Assembly: GCA_003150175.1 (NCBI GenBank)
Contig: QAKZ01000025.1
Span: 1 to 11,185 of the forward strand
Reading direction: 5' to 3'
Origin: Coriobacteriia bacterium
GTDB lineage: Bacteria > Actinomycetota > Coriobacteriia > Coriobacteriales > Atopobiaceae
Length of the DNA stretch: 11,185 nt
Under the pieces are notes generated by a model. The model ran no database searches and had not been told where the DNA came from. It saw only the letters and a program-made list of their open reading frames with translations. Positions 6,123 through 11,185 of the stretch are shown here, piece by piece. The translations under genes were made by a program, and so were the position numbers. The stretch's first letter is position 1. Every line of letters starts with the position of its first letter.

Positions 6123-7441
6123 CGCTCCACCTCCCCCTTGTCCAAGATCCCCACCTCGATGCCCTCCTCGATGAACGCGGGTTCCCGCTCGAGGTCCCAC
6201 GCGCCCTCCCCGAGCCGGTACCGAACGCAGGTCGCGAGCTCGACTCCCCCGCCCTCGGCGCGCCCCACCTCCGCGAGCTCGGTTATGGCGCGCGACCCGT
6301 CCTTGAGCCTGCGCGACATCACGATGAGGTCGAGCGCCGTCGCCACCTGCTCGCGGATGATGTCGGGGGGAAGGTCCATCCCGAAGCGTGCCATGAGGAC
6401 GAGCCGCACGACGGTCTCGTCCGGGGTGCCCGCGTGCAGCGTGGTCAGGCTGCCGTCATGGCCGGTGTTCATGGCCTGAAGCATGTCGATGCACTCCTCC
6501 CCGCGGACCTCGCCCACGACGATCCGGTCGGGGCGCATGCGCAGCGCGTTCTTCACGAGCTGGCGGATGGTCACGGCTCCCACGCCCTCGATGGACGCGT
6601 CCTGCGCCTCGAGCCTCACCACGTTGGGGTGAGCGTCGAAGCGGAGCTCGGCGGAGTCCTCGATGGTCACGATGCGCTCCCCCACGGGAATCTCGCACGA
6701 GAGCGCGTTGAGCAGGGTCGTCTTGCCCGATCCCGTTCCGCCCGAGACCGCGATCCCTTGCCGACACACCACTGCCCAGCGGAGCAGCTGCGCGTACCAT
6801 GCGGGCAGCGCCCCCAGGCCGACGAGCGTATCAAGCGAGCGGATGGAGTCCGTGAACTTGCGGATGGTCACCGACGGGCCGTCGATCGCCACGGGCCGCG
6901 CCACGGCGTTCACGCGGTCGCCGTTGGCCAGGCGCGCGTTCACGATGGGGCTCGACCGGTCGAGCCTGCGGCCCAGGGGCGCGAGGATGCGGTCGATGGA
7001 TATGGTGATCTGCTCGGGCGAGTCGAACGAGACGTCCGCCTCGATGAGCTCGCCGTCCTTCTCGTAGAAAAGCGAGTCGCAGCCGTTGACCATGACCTCG
7101 GTGACCTCCGGGTCGTCGAGAAGCCCTTGGATGGGACCGAGGCCGCAGATCTCGTCGATGACCTGGCGCACGAGCTCCGAGCGCTCCTGCGCCGGGACCG
7201 ATTCATAGCTGCTCGTGTTCAGGATCGCCTCGAGGGCGACGGCGAGCTCCGAGCGCGCCCGGGCGCCCTCGTCCTCCCCCAGCATCTCCGCGACGGTCGC
7301 CAAGCCGAGCCTATCGATCAGATCGCGCTTGAGGCGATCCCGCGCCTGCCGCATGCGCCGCGCTCGCTCGGCGCGGCCGACGTCCTCGGGGTCGCGCCCT
7401 TTCGCGGCCTCGGCTTCCTTGACCAGCTCAAGGACGCTCAT
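6101..7441 (-). CDS. tadA: TadA/CpaF-type pilus assembly ATPase
   Basis: A 446-aa secretion/pilus motor ATPase of the GspE/VirB11 superfamily, CpaF/TadA branch, acting as a cytosolic hexamer that powers pilin polymerisation. Motifs are complete: Walker A G234-G-T-G-S-G-K-T241, Asp box T259-I-E-D-S-A-E-L266, Walker B R306-I-V-V-G-E-V-R-G314, and His box T327-G-H-D-G-S-L-T-T-L-H-A338. The N-terminal domain (about 60-200) carries the typical E-V-M-V-N-G (115-120) and R-L-A-N-G-D-R-V-N (170-178) segments. Length fits the family. The ATG at 7441 is in an ATGA overlap with tadZ and has GGAGG about 10 bases upstream. I see no missing catalytic residue. Confidence 0.97.
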   Translation of the reverse strand: MSVLELVKEAEAAKGRDPEDVGRAERARRMRQARDRLKRDLIDRLGLATVAEMLGEDEGARARSELAVALEAILNTSSYESVPAQERSELVRQVIDEICGLGPIQGLLDDPEVTEVMVNGCDSLFYEKDGELIEADVSFDSPEQITISIDRILAPLGRRLDRSSPIVNARLANGDRVNAVARPVAIDGPSVTIRKFTDSIRSLDTLVGLGALPAWYAQLLRWAVVCRQGIAVSGGTGSGKTTLLNALSCEIPVGERIVTIEDSAELRFDAHPNVVRLEAQDASIEGVGAVTIRQLVKNALRMRPDRIVVGEVRGEECIDMLQAMNTGHDGSLTTLHAGTPDETVVRLVLMARFGMDLPPDIIREQVATALDLIVMSRRLKDGSRAITELAEVGRAEGGGVELATCVRYRLGEGAWDLEREPAFIEEGIEVGILDKGEVERWRRSFS

Positions 7442-8676
7442 GCAGACCTCGCCTCCTTCCTCCTGCCAAAGAACGACCTTTTTCTCGGCTCGCCGGCCTC
7501 CAGGGCGCGCTTGGCCGCGTCGTGCTCGGGCAGCTGCCCGAGCTCCGCCAGCACTTGGGCGAGCATCGTCGCCACCGAGTCCGCGAGGGGCACGCCGAGC
7601 TCGGTCATCTGGGAGGCCCGCCCCGCTGCGAGCAGCTCGGCGACCTCCTCGCCCCCGTCGGGCGCGCAGAAGACCCTTGCGGCCTCGAGGCCGATCTCCG
7701 CATGGAGCTGCGCCCGCCTTTTGCCCCTCGGGTCGCAGCGGTTCTCCAGCCGGGCGATCCGCGTCCTCGCGATCCCCAGGCGCACCGCCAGCCCGCCTGT
7801 GCGCGCATCCGCGGCGGTGGACCCCGGCCTTCCGTCGGAGACGATGAACAGGCGGTCCGCGAGCTGGGCGGCGGTCGCCGTCGCCTCAGTGAACGTCGTC
7901 GAGGTGTCCGCTATGACCAAGTCGCTCGCGGACGTCTGCGAGCAGATGAGCCCGTTGAGCGAAGGCCCCGCGAGCTCCGCGTTCTCCGGGCGGTCGCAGG
8001 GCCCCGAGAGCCGGACCCCCTCGCACGCCGCGGCGCCGACCGGCCCTTTCGGCATGCCGTGGGAGAGCAGCCTCGTAAGGTCCTCCCCGCCGGGAAGCCC
8101 GAAGCAGCTGTAGAGGTTTCCGCAGGAAAGGTCGAGGTCCAGGAGCGAGACGCTCAGCCCCCAGCTCGCCGCGACGACGGCGAAGATCGCCGCGAGGGCG
8201 GTTTTTCCGACGCCGCCGCGTCCGGAGCAGAAGACGATCAGGGGAGCCCTCCCCTTGACGGGAGGGGGCGCCGGCACGACGCGCGCAGCGCTCGGAGGCT
8301 CGACCCGGAGAAGCTGCTTCCGCGGTGCTTCCCCGGCGCACGCCGGCTCGAGCTCGGCGGGATCGATGACCAAGTCGATTCCCGCGCGGGCGGCGCGCGA
8401 GCGCAGCGACCCCGAGGCGCCCCTCCTGACGAGCGAGACGCTGCGGAGCGTGCCGTCGGCAGCCATCGCCGCCGCGGCGTTCACGTCCGAGACCCCCTCG
8501 CCAAGCTCGCCGACCAGGGCCCATATGGATCCTGGTCGCTCCGCGGCGAGCCACCGGATGACGTCCGGGCTCTCCACGAACCGTGGCCTTGCGGCCGCCC
8601 CGAGCGAGCGCGACGCGAGGACCACGTCCTCGACGGAGCCGGGCTCCGCGCACGCGAGCCACTCGACCGAGCTCAT
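7438..8676 (-). CDS. tadZ: TadZ/CpaE-like localisation ATPase
   Basis: A 412-aa protein of the MinD/ParA superfamily, TadZ/CpaE branch, which places the Tad apparatus in the cell. The N-terminal part (about 1-110) has the size and beta/alpha pattern of the receiver-like domain of this family, followed by a Pro-rich linker (125-143). The ATPase core has a P-loop S151-G-R-G-G-V-G-K-T-A160, switch I-like D180-L-D-L-S-C-G-N187, and a Walker B region D252-L-V-I-A-D-T258. The signature lysine expected in the deviant Walker A (KGGxGKT) is replaced by Arg153. The C-terminal region (about 320-412) is less recognisable. ATG at 8676 overlaps the cpaB stop (ATGA), and the stop overlaps tadA in the same way, so it sits in a tightly coupled set. 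Confidence 0.9.
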   Translation of the reverse strand: MSSVEWLACAEPGSVEDVVLASRSLGAAARPRFVESPDVIRWLAAERPGSIWALVGELGEGVSDVNAAAAMAADGTLRSVSLVRRGASGSLRSRAARAGIDLVIDPAELEPACAGEAPRKQLLRVEPPSAARVVPAPPPVKGRAPLIVFCSGRGGVGKTALAAIFAVVAASWGLSVSLLDLDLSCGNLYSCFGLPGGEDLTRLLSHGMPKGPVGAAACEGVRLSGPCDRPENAELAGPSLNGLICSQTSASDLVIADTSTTFTEATATAAQLADRLFIVSDGRPGSTAADARTGGLAVRLGIARTRIARLENRCDPRGKRRAQLHAEIGLEAARVFCAPDGGEEVAELLAAGRASQMTELGVPLADSVATMLAQVLAELGQLPEHDAAKRALEAGEPRKRSFFGRRKEARSA

Positions 8677-9374
8677 CGCTTCTCACCGCCCTCGGAAGGC
8701 CCCTCCGGCATAACCTCCGACGGCGCCTCGGCGCCCGCTTCCGGCGAGACGTCGTCCGCGGGGACCGCGAGCCTCAAGCTCCCCTCGGCGCTCGCCGCGA
8801 GGATGCGCGAGACGTCGTCGGGGCGCGCCGCCAGGCTCACTGCCCCGCGGGAAACGGCACCCGTGGACTGAGCGGCCACAAGGGTGCGGATATCGCCCGT
8901 GATGAGCCGCGTCCCGTCGTCTCCCACCTCATAGGCGACGAGCCTGGAGCCCGTCGCGACAGAGGAGGGCAGCCCGAGTTTGTCCGAGAGGGGGACCTGC
9001 ACTGCCATGTAACCTGCCGGGACCTCGGGCATCTCGCCCTTGTCGCGGAAGTTGAGCTCGGTTAGGGGTGCCCCCTCGTCGACGGGGACCGTGACCTTGC
9101 GGTCGATTGCGTCGCCTAAGCTCGTCAGAGCGCCCTTGGGAGCGAGGTCGCCGACCCAATCCTTCTCGACGACGTTCTGACGGCTCACGACGTCGCCTGC
9201 CTCGAGGCCGTCCACGGCGACCACGAGCCGAACGGACTCGCCGCCGAAGCGCTCCAGCACCTCCGCGCGCTGGCGATCCGCGTCGGCGCGCACTTCCTGG
9301 GCGTACAGCGCACAAAAGACGACCGTCAGCGCCGCGAAGCCGCCGGACACGGCGATCCTCATCCTCTTGTTCAT
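8673..9374 (-). CDS. cpaB: CpaB/RcpC-like Flp pilus assembly protein
   Basis: A 233-aa CpaB (RcpC) family protein. One N-terminal membrane helix (about 7-26) anchors it, followed by a SAF domain (about 48-110; note A-G-D-V-V-S and the D-E-G-A-P-L-T turn at 99-105) and a CpaB-type C-terminal domain (about 118-205, V-P-A-G-Y-M-A-V-Q-V-P-L at 118-129). The last 27 residues are Glu/Pro/Gly-rich and look disordered. In diderms the protein works with the secretin; no secretin gene is present here, so its role may be in the cell envelope around the pilus. ATG at 9374 has AAAGGGGA about 6 bases upstream. It is the first pilus gene and follows a leader of about 250 bases that could fold over its ribosome site. 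Confidence 0.9.
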   Translation of the reverse strand: MNKRMRIAVSGGFAALTVVFCALYAQEVRADADRQRAEVLERFGGESVRLVVAVDGLEAGDVVSRQNVVEKDWVGDLAPKGALTSLGDAIDRKVTVPVDEGAPLTELNFRDKGEMPEVPAGYMAVQVPLSDKLGLPSSVATGSRLVAYEVGDDGTRLITGDIRTLVAAQSTGAVSRGAVSLAARPDDVSRILAASAEGSLRLAVPADDVSPEAGAEAPSEVMPEGPSEGGEKR

Positions 9375-9379
9375 GAGCG

Positions 9380-9419
9380 TCCCCTTTCCGCGGGCGCCTC
9401 AGGCGCTCGCATAAGGGGA
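9380..9419 (-). promoter_or_regulatory. Possible fold hiding the cpaB ribosome binding site
   Basis: On the minus strand TCCCCTT (9419-9413) is the exact complement of AAGGGGA (9386-9380), which is the Shine-Dalgarno of cpaB. Between them GCGCCT and AGGCGC (9406-9394, one-base centre) make an inner hairpin that would bring the two arms together. The predicted RNA structure would block translation start for cpaB and, through coupling, the genes after it. Whether it forms, and what would open it, is inference. Confidence 0.4.
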
Positions 9420-9562
9420 TTGTGCGCAGCTCAGCGCGTTCGTTCTTGGGAAGAAACCGCGGCATCTTCCCGCTGCCTCGCGGAAATCTACCCAATGTCT
9501 TGCCGCGATTTTCCCGAGCGACGGAAGTTATGAACAACACCGAGCGAACGAGGGCCGACGCA

Positions 9563-9601
9563 CTGGTATGGGCGCTGGTATGGCTCCATCGGAATCTCCA
9601 T
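9563..9601. repeat. Pair of 12-base-period direct repeats upstream of cpaB
   Basis: CTGGTATGG occurs at 9563-9571 and 9575-9583, and CTCCAT at 9584-9589 and 9596-9601, each pair repeating with a 12-base period. On the minus strand the block lies between the terminator and cpaB, about 190-230 bases before the cpaB start. It may be a tandem protein-binding site or a repeat within a small leader ORF (Pro-Tyr-Gln repeated). Short repeats can arise by chance, so confidence is low. Confidence 0.3.
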
Positions 9602-9624
9602 AGCCTCATCACAACACATAGACA

Positions 9625-9660
9625 GGTGCCCGTCGCTCACGGCAGCGAGCGACGGGCACC
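9625..9660 (-). terminator. Intrinsic terminator-like hairpin after rsgA
   Basis: GGTGCCCGTCGCTC (9625-9638) and GAGCGACGGGCACC (9647-9660) form a perfect 14-bp stem with an 8-base loop, placed 24 bases past the rsgA stop. On the minus strand it is followed by TGTCTATGTGTTGT, T-rich but without an unbroken T-run. It most likely ends the ATPase-rsgA transcript and separates it from the pilus operon. The stem is certain; efficiency is inferred. Confidence 0.7.
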
Positions 9661-9684
9661 CATAGAAGCAGGCACAGCCCAGCC

Positions 9685-10872
9685 TCAGATCACCACGTCC
9701 GGGTCGAGCGATGCCGCGCTCTCGCGCATCTCGGCGGCGAGCGCCAGGTAGCACGCGAGGCGCACCTCCGAGAACCCCGCCGCGCGGACGCCGCAGCCGG
9801 GCTCGTGCGTATGAGTGCAATCGCGGAAGCGGCACTCGCGGGCGGCGTCCGCGATGTCCGGGAACACCTTGGCGAGTCCCCGCTCGTGCCCCACGATGGG
9901 CAGGCTGCGCAGGCCCGGCTCGTCCACGATCACGCCGGCGCCCGGAAGGCTCACCATCCTGCGCGCCACCGTGGTGTGGCGGCCCATGTCGTCGGCCTCG
10001 CGCACAGCCCCGGTCTCGAGGGCCTCGTGGCCCAGCAGAGCGTTGAGCAGCGTCGACTTGCCCGCGCCGGATTCCCCGAGCACGATGGCGACGGTCCCCT
10101 GCGGGACGAGCTCGCGTACCGCGGCGACGCCCCAGCTCACTCCCAGGCGCGCGGCGGCATCCCGGACGCGGCGCTCCTCGGCGCCCTCGGCCGCGCTCGA
10201 GGTGAGCGCGAGCGCGCACCCCTCTCCCAGCACCTCGCGCACGGCGGCGATGTCGGAGGCGAGCTCGCCGTCCGAGGCCCGGTCGGCCTTGGTCAGCACC
10301 ACGGCGACCGCCGCCCCGCAGTCGCGCGCGATCACCGCCGAGCGCGCGATGCGCTCGCAGTCCGCGCCCCTCTCGCCGAGCTGCTGGACGACGAGGACCA
10401 CGTCGACGTTGGCCGCAAGCGTCTGCTTCTCGCCGCGGGCCTTGCCCTTCCAACGGGCGATGTCGCTCTCGCGCGGGAGGATCTCCTCGATGAGGCCCAT
10501 GTCGTGGCCGCCCGGCCTGCGCGCGCAGACCCAATCGCCCACCGCGGCACGCGAGTTCTCCCCATGGCGGAGCCCGCCTTTGGTCAGCCGCGCGGAGAAC
10601 TCGGCGCGGAACACCCCATCGGCGCACAGGACGGCCGGGAACCCTCGGTCGAGGCGGACCACACAGCCCAGCTCCAGTTCGTCGGTTATGTCTGAGCCGG
10701 CGGCCTCACAAGCCCTCTCGCGGGCCGCCGCGAACGCCGCCTTCTGTGCGTCGCTCGCCGAGAGCTCCTCGAACGCCGGCAGATCCATCAGCGAAGAAAG
10801 AGCCGGCAGCACCCCCTGGGCACCGCCGGCTCGCTTGTTGCTTCGCGCCTTCTTGTTTGAACGCTTGGCCAC
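9685..10872 (-). CDS. rsgA: RsgA, ribosome small subunit-dependent GTPase
   Basis: A 395-aa RsgA/YjeQ-type GTPase, which assists late 30S subunit maturation in the cytosol. The circularly permuted GTPase order is clear: G4 T194-K-A-D197, G5 region T224-S-S226, G1 G266-E-S-G-A-G-K-S273, G2 G297-R-H-T-T301, G3 D317-E-P-G320. An OB-fold lies before it (about 65-135). The zinc motif C347-x4-C352-x-H354-x5-C360 follows. G3 is DEPG rather than the usual DTPG. A Lys/Arg-rich N-terminal extension (1-15) and about 60 residues before the OB-fold make it longer than typical (about 290-350). The start is GTG at 10872, with an AAGAAGGT ribosome site a few bases upstream. It lies 10 bases after the ATPase gene, suggesting co-transcription. 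Confidence 0.95.
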   Translation of the reverse strand: MAKRSNKKARSNKRAGGAQGVLPALSSLMDLPAFEELSASDAQKAAFAAARERACEAAGSDITDELELGCVVRLDRGFPAVLCADGVFRAEFSARLTKGGLRHGENSRAAVGDWVCARRPGGHDMGLIEEILPRESDIARWKGKARGEKQTLAANVDVVLVVQQLGERGADCERIARSAVIARDCGAAVAVVLTKADRASDGELASDIAAVREVLGEGCALALTSSAAEGAEERRVRDAAARLGVSWGVAAVRELVPQGTVAIVLGESGAGKSTLLNALLGHEALETGAVREADDMGRHTTVARRMVSLPGAGVIVDEPGLRSLPIVGHERGLAKVFPDIADAARECRFRDCTHTHEPGCGVRAAGFSEVRLACYLALAAEMRESAASLDPDVVI

Positions 10873-10882
10873 GTGACCTTCT

Positions 10883-11185
10883 TTAGTCGTCCTTCTCCAC
10901 GGAGCGCATAATCGCCTTGTACACCTCGTTGAGCGGGATGATCAAAAAGGCGATGCCGAGCGCGGTGAGCGAGCCCTGAAGCTCCAGGCCGGGCACGCCG
11001 AAGAACATCATAGCAAGAGGCTCGACCTCGACGACGATGAGGGTGAGCACGAGCGCCAGCGCGGCGGCGCCCCAAAGCCAGAGGTTCTGCTTCTTCATGG
11101 TGAAGACGGACTGACGGCGGCTGCGCATGTTGAAGCAGTGGAAGATCTCGACCATGTTCAGCGTGATGAACGCCATCATGACGCC
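10883..11185 (-). CDS. P-type cation-transporting ATPase, C-terminal end (partial)
   Basis: Only the last 100 residues are in the window; the reading frame continues past the right edge, so the visible Met codons are internal. The segment M-A-F-I-T-L-N-M-V-E-I-F-H-C-F-N-M-R-S matches the late transmembrane helix and N-x-R-S loop of Ca2+-type (SERCA/PMCA-like) P-type ATPases. Two more hydrophobic helices follow (about residues 33-57 and 67-85 of the visible part), then a short charged tail ending VEKDD. These pumps export or exchange cations at the cytoplasmic membrane; calcium is the most likely substrate by family resemblance, but the ion-binding and phosphorylation sites are outside the window. 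The stop is TAA, 10 bases before rsgA. Confidence 0.85.
   Translation of the reverse strand, partial: GVMMAFITLNMVEIFHCFNMRSRRQSVFTMKKQNLWLWGAAALALVLTLIVVEVEPLAMMFFGVPGLELQGSLTALGIAFLIIPLNEVYKAIMRSVEKDD

Larger units (their letters stand above)
9375..9684. other. Intergenic leader between rsgA and the pilus operon
   Basis: This 310-base gap is the only gene-free stretch above 300 bases. From the rsgA side it holds the 9625-9660 hairpin, then the 12-base-period repeats (9563-9601), a possible 37-codon minus-strand ORF at 9488-9601, and the complementary 7-mers around the cpaB ribosome site (9380-9419). It is less G+C-rich than the flanks in places. I searched for -35/-10 pairs reading toward cpaB and found only weak ones (for example TTGTTC near 9536 with GAAAAT 18 bases on), so the promoter, which must lie somewhere here if the terminator works, is not assigned. 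Confidence 0.6.

Noticed and set aside
4102..8113. Very long plus-strand open frames (4102-6174, 690 codons; 6017-8113, 698 codons)
   Set aside because: They lie antisense to tadA, tadB, tadC and tadZ, are low-complexity Arg/Pro/Ala/His-rich, and show no domain. High G+C makes stop-free antisense frames common.
7522..8871. Plus-strand open frame of 449 codons over tadZ
   Set aside because: Antisense to a clear MinD-family gene with intact motifs; the translation is Arg/Glu/Asp/Gly-rich without recognisable features.
9482..9540. Near-inverted pair GGAAAATC / GATTTCC in the leader
   Set aside because: One base of mismatch in length and an 18-base gap; too weak to call an operator.
1..11185. 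CRISPR arrays, insertion sequences, tRNA/rRNA genes, attachment sites
   Set aside because: No regularly spaced repeats, transposase motifs, terminal inverted repeats or tRNA cloverleaf were seen; the window is fully explained by one operon and two housekeeping genes.

Overview
The window is a high-G+C bacterial segment in which every supported gene lies on the minus strand, so it reads from high to low coordinates. It is essentially one Tad/Flp pilus (type IVb pilus, type II secretion-like) locus preceded by two housekeeping genes. High G+C, a Tad order without an outer-membrane secretin, and GTG starts nested in upstream stop codons suggest a monoderm actinobacterium. A gut-type coriobacterium (Eggerthella/Gordonibacter-like) is my best guess, from general resemblance only.

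Right end (11185-9685): the C-terminal transmembrane part of a P-type cation (probably Ca2+) ATPase, cut by the window edge, then rsgA, a circularly permuted ribosome-maturation GTPase. The two are about 10 bases apart and look co-transcribed. A perfect 14-bp hairpin (9625-9660) ends this unit.

Leader (9624-9375): no confident gene and no convincing promoter, but two 12-base-period direct repeats, a possible 37-codon ORF, and a fold that could hide the Shine-Dalgarno of the first pilus gene.

Pilus operon core (9374-4558): cpaB, tadZ, tadA, tadB and tadC, nearly all overlapping by 1-22 bases. They would supply the CpaB protein, the localisation ATPase, the motor ATPase and the two-part membrane platform.

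Pilin and minor-subunit module (4512-676): after the widest gap in the operon (45 bases, holding a stem-loop) come the Flp pilin, an unrecognised 152-aa membrane-anchored protein, a 61-aa mini-pseudopilin, a TadE-like protein, a large cysteine-rich TadG-like protein of up to 696 aa, and a second TadE-like protein. Three start with GTG in a GTGA overlap.

Distal end (674-1): a DUF192 protein and the start of a zinc-ribbon/proline-rich protein that runs off the left edge. No prepilin peptidase (TadV/CpaA) is present although four proteins carry peptidase-type motifs. The least explained parts are the 152-aa protein, an Ada-like Cys/His cluster inside the TadG-like protein, the DUF192/zinc-ribbon tail, and the leader RNA.
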